Shown one piece after another: positions 31,813 through 41,234 of a DNA stretch of 42,675 nucleotides. Numbering within the stretch: the first letter of the stretch is position 1; every line of letters begins with the position of its first letter. The notes under the pieces are model-generated. The model was given only the letters and a program-made list of their open reading frames with translations, had not been told where the DNA came from and did not search any database. This DNA comes from Chara braunii (taxonomy: Eukaryota; Streptophyta; Charophyceae; Charales; Characeae). A program made the translations under genes and the position numbers. Location of the stretch: assembly GCA_003427395.1 (NCBI GenBank), contig BFEA01000839.1:150483-193157 (forward strand). Direction: 5' to 3'.

Positions 31813-32496
31813 GAGAGTATTCTGCTTACAAACAATGCCTAACATGCCTAAGGTTGTACACAAACAGATTGCACAACTACTTCTCTCTTCTTTGGGCGTG
31901 TGAGTGAACTATTCTTCTTAGAAACAATGTCTAGTCGCCCTGAACAGTTTAAATACTAAAAGGTTAATACTTCTCTGACTTGTCTTCTGACATGGGCAGG
32001 GGACTGAACCATTGTGCTTAGAAACAGTGTTCAACTTGCCCAATTGACTTTCAATCGTACTCTTAATTTAACTTCTTTCTTTAGTGATATGGCTTAAGCT
32101 AAACTGTTTGGCTTAGAAATAATGTTCAATTGTCTGTTCACATGCAAATATAACTTAAGTATTTCCAATGTATATTTGTATGTACTTTTAGTGTGTGTAG
32201 CTTTCGGCTAAACCATTTTGTTTAAAAATAATGCTTCGCCTTTCACCAAAATTATCCCTCAGAATAAAACAAAAGACTGAACCATTCGGCTTGGAAACAA
32301 TGCTCAACCTATCCCATGTTACACAAAGCATGAAGTTGGATCATTTTGTCCAACTTGAGTAAGAAACCTTACAAGAAACAGATAGACCAAGCTATTCTGC
32401 TTAGAAACAATGCTTGGTCTCGTAAATTAGACGGACAAACCCTTATAAATATACAACAACGAGATTATTCTGTTTAGAAACAATGTTTAGTCCTGC
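31813..32496 (-). repeat. Eight-hairpin array in LTR copy 3
   Basis: Cores ending GAAACAATG (or AAATAATG, GAAACAGTG) occur at about 31814, 31905, 32013, 32105, 32213, 32280, 32385 and 32463. The unit at 32385-32419 has a fully paired stem, GACCAAGC with GCTTGGTC, around ATTctgcttagaaacAAT. Unit number and order match the other copies although the bases have diverged. Confidence 0.8.
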
Positions 32497-32519
32497 AGAA
32501 AACAAGCAAACAACGACAT

Positions 32520-32785
32520 TGGAATTAAAGTATTTCATGAATTTATCCTGACTTTCATTCCATCTCTAGCATGCTGTTCAAATAAGAAGGGATACCCCAT
32601 TCTTGGAAGAAATGTTTTCAAGTAAACGGAAAGTTTAAAAATTTAAATAACATTTTTTAAGATGGAATGAAAATTTAAAATTTAAAATTTAATTTTACTA
32701 TATAATGATTATTTAATCTTAGGATTTTTTTCTATTTTATATGTAAATTCGATGAGCTTCCAAAACTGTCAAATGTCACTCATTT
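32520..32785. other. A/T-rich spacer
   Basis: The spacer contains TTTAAAATTTAAAATTTAA-type strings and no gene. Confidence 0.6.
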
Positions 32786-32789
32786 GGCT

Positions 32790-34560
32790 TCAAACTCAGC
32801 TTTCCACTTCAACAGTTTGTGGGCATGACACATGAACGAGGTCCGTTTCCTACCAATGGAAATAAATAGCTGCCTGATCACCGGTGGAAACCTTACGGAT
32901 AAGTACAAGGGACAGTGCAAAGACAACTTGAAGCTTAACGACGAACAACACTTCGAAGATCACGAGTGTCACGAAGAGAAAGACCCAACTCAGGTAAGTA
33001 TAGCAAAAAATATAAGACCAGACTAGAAATTAAATGAGAAAAAAACAAATAACAATAAAAAAAAATGAGAGTTCTCCGGGTTGGCGCACAGTTGACACCG
33101 TGTTCGTCTTTTGATCTATCTTGCATAGTCAACATTCAGTGGCAAGTCTTGCTTCCTACTTGGCAAGTCTTTCTTGTTCACACGCTCGCTTCAGTCCGCC
33201 ATCGAGCCCCTTGCCACTGCCCGTCAGAAATAAGAATGAATCTTTCGCTAGAACATAGAAAAATACACTGCCAGTCTGCCATATCACGCCCTCCATTCTT
33301 AACCGGACGACCTCTGCAACTGACATGAGGGTCGCCACCGATATGACCACCACGTATACAAATGCGGGGATGAGCTCGTCGAGCACGATGAACCCAATGA
33401 GCAACGTTACTACTGCCGAGATCTTAGCGACGAACAACATGGAGGTCAAGTGGGCCCACGTGACAAGGTAAGCATCGCTCTCTCTCTTTCTCTCTGGTGC
33501 TAGTATAGGTGCCGCAACATAAACTTATTTGGCCATTGGCATGAACAAATTTAATCACACAGAAAGATGGTCAACTCGCCGACACAAACGGCGCAAGGAT
33601 GAAGCTCACCACTATGGATATGAAAAAAGGCGGTTTGGATAAGGTGCATCACCACTGGGATAGAGAATACAGTTGGAGCCTAGATGACGAACACGAGAAC
33701 CAGCGACAGGACGAGGAATCACACTTAAGACGAACAGTGCGACCTCTATGATGCAGATGATCATGACCATGATACAGTCCGAATATGGGTCCTGTTCCAC
33801 TACTCACCAGAAGTGCAAAACCAGGACGAATCTCCTTCTAAAACACGAGAAGATTCACAATTCGAATCCCCACTGCTACGCCCACTGCTTAACTGTTAAA
33901 CCGTGGATAAATTTTTCGCTAGTTCCCGAGTAGGCACACTACCAACTCGTTGCCCGACCAAGTTAGTATAAAGCCGCAATTCGTCTCTCAATCAGCCCCA
34001 CATTGCCACCTCAACCAGAAAGATATGTGTTTTTTTTTACTCTGTCTCTCTCTCCTGCGTGCATTTTAGCGCTCGTGTCCGCGCTTCCGCTGGCTCGTGC
34101 ATCTTCACTCCGCCACTGCGATTTTCTTAATAATGAATCTTCCTGTACATCCTGGCCAGATGCATGTTTTCGAGACCGCGCACGGCTTCAACGACAAAAT
34201 CAAGTGAATCTTCCGCTAGAACATGGAGAGATGCCTTGTTGTGAGGAAGACGACCAGCCCGATGATGGGCACCCCAGGGTAAGCACCGCACCTACCTCAA
34301 AAAACATGTATCGCTCTTTGAGGATGACCACCACGATGGACAAGACAACCACCTTTAGGAAGACGAGCTGAGATGGGCAAACCGACCACAACGAACCCGG
34401 TGATCGTTACTGTGACACGAGTGGAGGCTGACTCCTCACGCTTCCCCCTCCTCGTTGCCTCCGTTGTAGTCAACTTATTCTTTACCGCCACGTTATGCAC
34501 CTCGTGGCCTCCGATAGCGCATCCGACAGGTTCAATTATTCAACGTTGGCTCGTCTAAAG
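32790..34560 (-). pseudogene. Cluster of repeated exon-like membrane segments
   Basis: Three places on the minus strand share TGTTCTAG or TGTTTTAG followed by (C/A)(A/G)(A/G)A(G/A)GATTC: about 33255, 33842 and 34217. Each is preceded by a pyrimidine-rich stretch, like a splice acceptor followed by an exon start. Hydrophobic minus-strand frames accompany them (33156-33449, 33612-33800, 34200-34391, and 32850-32990 in a broken frame). This looks like several decayed copies of one or two exons of a membrane-protein gene. I cannot build a complete gene model. Confidence 0.3.
33156..33449 (-). pseudogene. Membrane transporter-like exon fragment (TPT/DMT-like?)
   Basis: This 97-codon minus-strand frame has two strongly hydrophobic helices (VVTLLIGFIVLDEL and FVYVVVISVATLMSV) followed by VAEVVRLRMEGVIWQTGSVF. 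The pattern of a helix, a short acidic loop, then E-V/I-x-F/L-x-x-x-G-x-x-x-Q resembles the middle of triose-phosphate/nucleotide-sugar translocators (drug/metabolite transporter superfamily). The Gly-Lys-Gly near residue 80 would fit the following loop. It is an isolated piece, much shorter than the family's roughly 300 or more residues. The resemblance is from memory of the pattern only. Confidence 0.3.
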
Positions 34561-34564
34561 CGTA

Positions 34565-35060
34565 AATCACCTGTGACCCGACATCATCGGGCCGTTGCTT
34601 TATGTAACATTCTCTTTTGCCACCTCTCCTATTACACATGACCAACCCTGGTACCGGGGTGTGTTTGTGTCAAGTCAGCAAGAGGGGCCGAAGTTCTGCT
34701 AAGTTCAGACAACCTGCTCCTGTGTCAGGGCCGCCCCAATCTTCTCCGTATCGTTCCAATTTTAACGGATGTCTTGAAGGACCACGACAGTGTAGCGACC
34801 CCGAGATATCATAATTAAACTGACCGGTCGCAGACAATTTAAAATGATTTTATTCTAGTTGTCTGGTAGCATCTGGATTCAAACTCCGGTTCGTACTTCA
34901 ACATGCTGGAGGCCGGACTTCAACGTGCTGGTCGTGGAAGTCCGGCCTTCAACATGCTTTTGCTCAATTTGACCGTCTCTGGTCTGCCGACAATGGGGCC
35001 AGGAAGGGGAGGGGTGACCAGCCGTTTGTCCCTGTCAGTACGGACAAACAGAGGGCTACA
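34565..35060. other. Spacer upstream of hAT remnant
   Basis: The spacer holds an 11-bp perfect inverted repeat, GGCCGGACTTC (34911-34921) and GAAGTCCGGCC (34937-34947), and a TTCAACRTGCT string repeated three times at 34898-34958. A short frame near 34620-34814 has a Ser/Pro/Arg-rich, gag-tail-like composition without a motif. Confidence 0.5.
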
Positions 35061-35063
35061 GAG

Positions 35064-36258
35064 ATGAAGTTTTGTGGGTTCAAGTGGATCACGAAGGGCC
35101 AAACGCTGCCAAACTCCAATGGGAATTTCCTCATGGAGTGCAAACTGTGCGGCCAGGAGTTTCAGGGCAGTCAGACGAAGGCAGCTGCGCACTTCACCAT
35201 CAATAACAATTGCCCCAAAGTATCAGTGGAGCAGCTAGCGGAGATATGGAATAAGACGTCGTACACCTTCGATCAGAGCCATTGCTGGAAGATCCTCGAC
35301 TTCCTGAAGTCTCGTGGGTTCCGAGACAACAAATGTACTTTTAATGGCTGGTGGGCATCGAGGCCAAGAGGGGCCTGCCAGAGCGGTGATGGAGGCAACG
35401 AGATCGAATAAGAGAAAACGGAAGGCGAAAAAGACTGTCACGGGGACTCCGCCGCCACACCCGGTGCCGAAAAAAAACAGAGTCCTTCGACAGACTTCTA
35501 TGGTCGAGGCCTTCGATCCGGTCTGACAACGAGATTTTTACAACTACTTCCTGCAGTGGTACTACGTGAGTGGCTTTCCGTTCGAGGCGGCAACGCGGCT
35601 AGAGTACCATAGACTGAGGAAGCACTTGCTTGAGTGTCCGCCGTACACACATCCTGCGTTGCCCACACACTGTGCCATTGTGGTGGAAAGCATCTCTGAT
35701 CAGCAGCGAGTTTTGGCCGACTTGGTCGTGGCCGTTTGCAAGGACATTGCGGCGACGGAAGCGACTATCCTTACGGATGGTCGCAAGTCCATCACGAGTG
35801 ACTAGACAATTAACTTCCTTGTTGCTGGACCCAAAGGAGCGTACCTTTTCAGGACAGTGCAGCGGGATGGTGTTGTTGAGGAAAAGCCCGAGGTTGTGGT
35901 GGAGGACATGTTCGACAAGTTTGGCGTCGACAATGTCAACGCCATTTGCACAAACTTCGCGTCGGTGTATGTGGCTGCTTCTAAGTTTCTCGCAAAGGAG
36001 GAGCTCAAGTACAGCCGCATCACTTGGCTTCCTTGTGCGGTCCATGTCCGCAACTTGTTGTTGCCGGACATCGCGAAGGATGGCACCAACAAAAAAATCT
36101 GAAAGAGAGAGTATACCATCATCAGGGCTCGAGCAGTGGTGCGTTTCATCAGAGAGCACGGGGCTGCTCTTAGCCTTTATCAACGGTACTCTGCCGCCCA
36201 CCCGTCTTCCGCCTCCGCAACTACGACCAGTTCCAGCACTGCACCTGAGATGACTCAC
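35064..36258 (+). pseudogene. hAT-type transposase remnant (BED finger + DUF659)
   Basis: The first frame (35064 on) has a BED-type zinc finger: CKLCGQEFQGSQTKAAAHF followed by CPKV about eight residues later. A frameshift near 35320 leads to the remaining frame, with stops at 35524, 35803 and 36100. After a basic linker (SNKRKRKAKK) comes the DUF659 part: FYNYFLQWYYVSGFPFEAA, then ATILTDGRKSITSD, INFLVAGPKGAYLFRTV, a Val/Asp-rich stretch ending NVNAICTNFASVYVAASKFL, then ITWLPCAVHVRNLLLPDIAK and VVRFIREHGAAL. Order and spacing fit plant DUF659/hAT-like transposases, including the C-A-V-H in place of the usual C-A-A/S-H. The C-terminal hAT dimerisation region is missing. It cannot transpose. 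Confidence 0.85.
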
Positions 36259-36259
36259 T

Positions 36260-36950
36260 CACTATTTGATGCTGGAGAGGTTGTTGGATCGTCGTCAAGC
36301 GCTGTAGGCGTTGGTGATGAGTGATGATAAGAGTTCCCCAAAAGTTCCTCCTCCATCTTCGTTTTAACCGTGTCGCTTCCGTGATCACCTCGTGCCTCTG
36401 CACTTCCTTCGCCCAAACACACCCCCCACGTCTTCGTGAGAGGGAAAGGGACCCTCTCCCCGCTAACCATTAAACTTCACCATAAGTGAAGCACTCCCGT
36501 TAGCTTACGAAGCACAAAAAGGCACCTGTGAAGCCAAAGATGTTATAGCACAAACCTGCCGAACCCGCCAACAAGTCGCCGTAGAGGATTCGAGCCGCGA
36601 AAAGCGCTGCTAAGTGTTGCAAAGCAATCCCAACGAGAAGGATGAGATATAAAACCATTCATCCGTCGCCCTACCCATGCACCATTTTTCGTAAAGAACA
36701 TAATGGCGTGGCAAGAATCCATGACCCCTCGCCTTGCCAACCTCTATCCATGAACAGAACTCCCACCGCACCCTCATTGCTTGCTCTTGCCATACCAAGC
36801 GATGGGCACCGCCGCACTTTCATGTTCGCTGCAAAACCTATGCTATGCAATCATAATCCTAAAGTCCAGGGACCTCCAGGCGGCGGAGCACTCCCGGTAG
36901 CGCTCCGCCGCCCGCCCATGCGGCCATTCAGGTTTCCACCATATAGGACA
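36260..36950. other. Spacer between hAT and LINE remnants
   Basis: There are short frames on both strands, the longest at 36642-36980 on the plus strand (112 codons, Pro-rich). No recognised domain. Confidence 0.45.
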
Positions 36951-37370
36951 GCGACATTTTCAAATTGTGGAAAGCCCTAAGGAAAGTCCCATCCTTGAAG
37001 CAGTCGGTGATCCAATGGCTTCAGTCCCTTCAAGTGACACCTACGACACTATGGCTAAACTCGAAAGGCATGGATCTCCCATCCACCTGTGTCAGATGTG
37101 AGTGGGGTTGGGAGGATGCGGTACATTTATGGCTATGCTGTCCCATATCAGATACAATATGAGAATGGTGGAAGGAAAAGTGAAAAGAATGGGGGAAGAA
37201 GAGAAAGGCCTGGACAAACAATTTTATCCTGTACGCTAAAGCACCTGAAGAGGCCTTCTTCAAATCAGGAGGTTGGTACGTTTTTTTGGTAATTAGGGTG
37301 ATAATAATGGAAGTCATTTGGGCAATAAGGAACGAGAAAGTTTTTCGGAATGAGGCAATATCAATATAAG
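36951..37370 (+). pseudogene. LINE ORF2 C-terminal zf-RVT fragment (plus strand)
   Basis: One frame ending at TAA 37368-37370 encodes VIQWLQSLQVTPTTLWLNSK, then CVRCEWGWEDAVHLWLCCP and, after two TGA codons in place of Trp, EWGKKRKAWTNNFILYAK and IIMEVIWAIRNEKVFRNEA. The C-x-x-C...H-x-x-x-C pattern with E-D-A-x-H-L is the zf-RVT domain at the end of plant LINE ORF2. The final I-W-x-x-R-N-x-x-x-F is the usual C-terminal motif. The upstream RT is absent, as in typical 5'-truncated LINE insertions. Both stops are TGG-to-TGA (G-to-A). Confidence 0.85.
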
Positions 37371-37647
37371 ACACATTCAACACTATTAAAAGCGAAACTC
37401 GTTTTGTTCGTTTTGTTAGTATTATTGGAGATTGGAGAAGACAAGATCCTTAAGCCTGGGCGAATAATAAGTTTTTTGTCATTTTCCAGCAGCTGTAGAG
37501 GACGAAAAATTATGTATCGGACCGTGGCTGAGGAAACATTCATAGGCTAAGTATTCTCGGTGGCCATATTAGGCCCACTGCAAAATAGATAACAACGGTG
37601 TTGAATGACATTACAAGCTTTAGGACTTCGGAATCCCTAGTCTACTT

Positions 37648-37919
37648 ATTCGAGCTAGCAGTATTGCTGCAAAATAAGTTTTTTTTTTTTTTTAACCTGC
37701 CCGGGTTGCTAGTGATAATGATAAGAGCTTCCATGACTAGCAACCCGGCTACGACCTCCATTCTATTAGTGGGGAGCTGCACCTGCTGGAAACCGGGTCC
37801 AGCGTCCCTGATACAAATGAATTATAATCATGGTTCGAAGAGAGAAGTGACAAAAAGAGGACTGCCTCTTCAACCAAAATCTGGCCGCCAGATATTCCTT
37901 GTTCGAGCTAGCAGTATTA
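37648..37919 (-). mobile_element. Short retroposon-like insertion with 17-bp target duplication
   Basis: TTCGAGCTAGCAGTATT occurs at about 37648-37664 and again at about 37903-37919. The ~238 bases between carry a poly-T run (about 37680-37693) near the left duplication, so the insert reads 5' to 3' on the minus strand with a poly-A tail. It also holds a perfect 13-bp inverted repeat, CCGGGTTGCTAGT (37701-37713) and ACTAGCAACCCGG (37736-37748). The size, tail and duplication fit a SINE or a short LINE-mobilised sequence. No clear pol III A and B boxes are seen. Confidence 0.6.
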
Positions 37920-38272
37920 CCTCCTATCCTCCTCAAAGAAAACCTCATTCAAACAGATACTCACATCTCTGCATACCTCATAGAAACCCTTGTACTGCAC
38001 AGTAGGAAGGAATCAAGGGGGCACTAAGGTGATATGAACTTGACTCATCATAGAGTTTACCCATCTCCCACAACATACCACTGAATATCGACCATCGCCA
38101 ACTCAGAGGGGGCGAAGGGATCAAGAAAGTATTCGGGGGATCTGAGAGTGACTCCTGGTGGAACTGAAAACCAGTCCTTGAAAATCAGGTGAAAATCCTA
38201 ATTTCCCGCACCTCCCGTCCCGGCCATTTCACTTCCCCCAAGCTTCCTCCTTTAGTCCCCCCCAGCCAGTTT

Positions 38273-38906
38273 AGATTGAATTGTTGAATACTACTAATAA
38301 TATAATTTTTCTGTTGGAGCTGTTGTATTTTAGCCGGACTGCTAACCAATGTGCTCTTATTTTTGTTTGTACAAATTGGACTATCAGCTGAGCAAATTCT
38401 GTTCCTTCCAATTTTACATTCTTTCTTTCATATACACACCTTTTGTACAATAATACCCATAAAATAGCTTTCTGACCAATTTCAAAAACAATTCTCTAAA
38501 ATTCCGAAAGTTGTATATCAAATGGTTCCTAATAACCCGGGAGAATGACTCTTGAAGCCCATGGCCAGTAAATCCCCATTAGACCTCTCCACACATAGTC
38601 CCACCTTCTCCATACCAATACCGTGCCCGGATATTGAATTAACACGTGTCCAATGGTTTCTCTGATCTTCCTATTGGGAAAGACAGATAAACATGATTTA
38701 CATCATGGTCGTGCTAGACCTCGTTGCTCTAAGTTAGTGTGACCAATAAGCCAGTTATTAATGGGCACGCACCTATGAAGTATTTGCCACTGTGTCGAGG
38801 AGAACTTAACTAGTCTCTGTTTCAGTAATTTTATATTTTGGATATTGTGCACATCAATATTCAGATGTTTGACCCACTTGTGCCTTATTATAGATGACAC
38901 ATCCAC
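38273..38906 (-). pseudogene. LINE ORF2 C-terminal zf-RVT fragment (minus strand)
   Basis: On the minus strand from 38906 the frame reads WQILHRCVPINNWLIGHTNL, EQRGLARP, a stop, CKSC, then ETIGHVLIQYPG and VWRRWDYVWRGL, and later AILWVLLYKRCVYERKNVK. It ends at a stop near 38273. W-x-x-L-H-x-x-x-x-x-x-x-W and C-x-x-C...IGH constitute the zf-RVT domain. The last expected cysteine is Tyr. Homology stops abruptly at 38906, where a short-period repeat begins. With 41235-41988 this is probably the 3' part of one minus-strand LINE. Confidence 0.82.
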
Positions 38907-38919
38907 ACTCGGTAGAGTG

Positions 38920-39180
38920 TCCGTTCGGTGAAAGAGTTCGCCGGTAAAATGCTCGGTCGGTAAAGTGTCCGTTCAGTGAAGCGCTCACCAGCCAAAATGC
39001 CCCTTCGATAAAAGTACCCGCTCGGTAAAAGAGCCCGTGCGGTGAAGGGCACGTTCGGTAAAACGTCTGTTCAGTGGAAGTGTTCGCCCGATGAGGAGCC
39101 CTCCCGGTAAAAAGCCCTCTCCGACTGAATGTCTCTTCGGTAAAATGTCCCCTACGTTGAGCCCGGTTCGGAAAGCGTCC
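38920..39180. repeat. Degenerate ~20-bp tandem repeat
   Basis: About a dozen units of a GTxCGTTCGGTAAAA-like motif (variants CGGTGAAG, CAGTGAAG, CGATAAAA) are spaced about 17-22 bases. The minus-strand 110-codon frame through it is a repeat product. Confidence 0.75.
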
Positions 39181-39639
39181 CTTCACAAGGCTTGACTCAG
39201 TCTAGTTCCAGTCAATGCCCCAAAGGCCCTGTCCAGTCCCATGCCTCGATCTGCGTCCGATGGCCCAGTCTGGTCCGATCTGCTAATCCGTTCCCCTTAG
39301 CCTGGTTCGACGAGATGGCCGGCCTACGTCCTGCAGTCCAGTTCAGTTCGGAAATCTAGAACTGTGTCCAAAGTTACCACCTTGCGTGGCACCCCAGACG
39401 CTCCTGCTGCATCGCCATTCGTAAGCCCACGTGCACGGGGGTGACCATGCTCCGTCGCGCTCCCGTGCGCGCAGTTCAACAGGTGCTTGAGTGGCCGCGC
39501 GCTTGTGCGAGCGTGTCAGCGGGTGCGCAGGTGGCCAAACACAATCGCTCAGTCGCACGTGCGTGTCAGCAAACGCGCGGAAGGCCACACTCAGTCGCGC
39601 ACTCACTCTCGCGTTCCCGCTTGTGCAAGGGTGCATGCG

Positions 39640-40555
39640 CAGCAGTGTGCTGTGTCCTCCGTTGTCTCCCTGCAGGTGCACGGTGTACGCGCGATGGTGC
39701 GCAGTCCCCCTTATCGTCCCATGTGGGTCCGCGGGTGTATGCGCGGTGATGCGCAGTCCCTCTCGTCGTCCCTTATAGGTGCGCGGGTGCTCGCGCGGTA
39801 GCGCCCAGCCCCCTTCGTCATCCCTCGTAGGTGCGCAGGTGCACGCGTGCTGGTGTGCAGTCCCCTCCGTTGTCCCTCGTAGGTGCGCGGGTGCTCGCGC
39901 GGTGGTGCGCAGCCCCCTCCGTCGTCCCTCGTAGGTGCGCAGGTGCACGCGCGCTGGTGCGCAGTCCCCTCCGTCGTCCCTTGTAGGTGAGCGGGTGCTC
40001 ACGCGGTAGTGCGCAGCCCCCTCCGTCGTCCATCGTAGGTGCGCAGGTGCACGCGCGCTGGTGCGCAGTCCCTTCCGTCGTTCCTTGTAGGTGCGCAGGT
40101 GCACGCGCGCTGGTGCGCAGTCCCCTCCGTCGTCCCTCGTAGGTGCGCGGGTGCTCGCGCAGTGGTGAGCAGCCCCCTCCATCGTCCCTCGTAGGTGCGC
40201 AGGTGCACGCGCGCTCGTACGCAGTCCCCTCCGTCGTCCCTCGTAGGTGCGCGGGTGCTCGCGTGGTGGTGAGCAGCCCCCTCCATCGTCCTTCGTAGGT
40301 GCGCATGTGCACGCGCGCTCGTGCGCAGTCCCCTCCGTCGTCCCTCGTAGGTGCGCGGGTGCTCGCGCGGTGGTGAGCAGCCCCCTCCGTCGTCCCTCGT
40401 AGGTGCGCAGGTGCACGCGCGCTCGTGCGCAGTCCCCTCTTTCGTCCCTCGTAGGTGCGCGGGTGCTCGCGCAGTGGTGCGCAGCCCCCTCCGTCGTCCC
40501 TTGTAGGTGCGCAGGTGCACACACGCTGGTGCGCAGTCCCCTCCTGTGCGCTCTT
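39640..40555. repeat. 52-bp minisatellite with alternating A/B units
   Basis: Units begin GTCGTCCCTCGTAGGTGCGC at exact 52-base spacing (39921, 39973, 40025, 40077, 40129 and on). Type A continues AGGTGCACGCGCGCT, type B GGGTGCTCGCGCGGT. They mostly alternate, forming a 104-bp higher-order unit, with two adjacent A units at 40025-40128. About 17 units are present, degenerating at the left edge. Because 52 is not a multiple of three and the unit has no minus-strand stop, all three minus frames stay open, up to 461 codons. Confidence 0.95.
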
Positions 40556-40984
40556 CCCGTGCGCCTCTGGTCCCGTCCGCCTCTGTCCTTGCATGTGCTG
40601 AATCCCCCATGCCTGGGCCCGGTTGGGCTTAAGTACTCCACCGAGCCCTTCCCACAAGTGCGTGTGTGTGTGCCACGGCCCCTAGTGCACCGAGGCTGCG
40701 AAACACTTGCAGCGCCTCGGTACCGCACCTGCGCCCGGGGCTGATTGGCGTCCGAAAAGGCACCGACGGAGAGGGCCTTCTCGTAGGGAACTGGGCCCTC
40801 TGCAGCGCCCTGGTACTGTGGCTAGCCCCGAGCCTGTCTCAGGCCTGCCCGGACCTAGTTGGTCCCCATGCAGCAACGGTGCCGCTCTCAGGGAAAAATC
40901 CAGGCGGGCCCCGCAAGTGAAAATTGGTCCCCTCACCCGCGTCCCAGCAGGACCGCCCCTTCGGAAGAGAACTCGACTGATCCA

Positions 40985-41110
40985 ATGGGGCCCCTTGCCC
41001 GTGGTGTCGGCCCGCGCTATGGTCGGTGAGCTCCGGCCGGATAAAATAGGCCCCTTGTCCGCAGCATCGGTCTGCTTCATGGTCGGTGTGTCCCGGTCAC
41101 GTAAAATAAC
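40985..41110. repeat. Two-copy ~61-bp direct repeat
   Basis: A unit beginning GGCCCCTTG(C/T)CCG and ending in (C/G)TAAAATA occurs twice in tandem (about 40989 and 41050), in the GC-rich block right of the minisatellite. Confidence 0.6.
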
Positions 41111-41234
41111 GTCGAGTAATGTTATCGCTGCGAGGTTCTTCGGCGTGTCCTCACACCGCCTGGTAGGTAAGTGTCGTATGCCCAGTTGGTCCCAGCGTGG
41201 GTTCGCGTCACAGTGTATGAAGCCCCGCCAGGTA

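Larger units (their letters stand above)
29378..32510 (-). mobile_element. Giant LTR, copy 3 (diverged, 3' half only)
   Basis: The sense strand is the minus strand, ending GTGCTCGACA at 29378. Co-linear similarity to 8164-11490 runs through the stem-rich end, the CACGTGA-containing section, the ~120-bp unit array and the eight-hairpin array, then stops near 32510 in A/T-rich DNA. By eye the identity is far lower than between copies 1 and 2 (about two thirds) and the composition is more A/T-rich, so this is an older insertion or a different subfamily. No primer site follows 29378. Confidence 0.75.

Noticed and set aside
37835-37850. tRNA-like B box (GGTTCGAAG) in the short insertion
   Set aside because: The terminal CC of the B box is missing, no A box sits at the right distance, and it is on the strand opposite to the poly-A tail.
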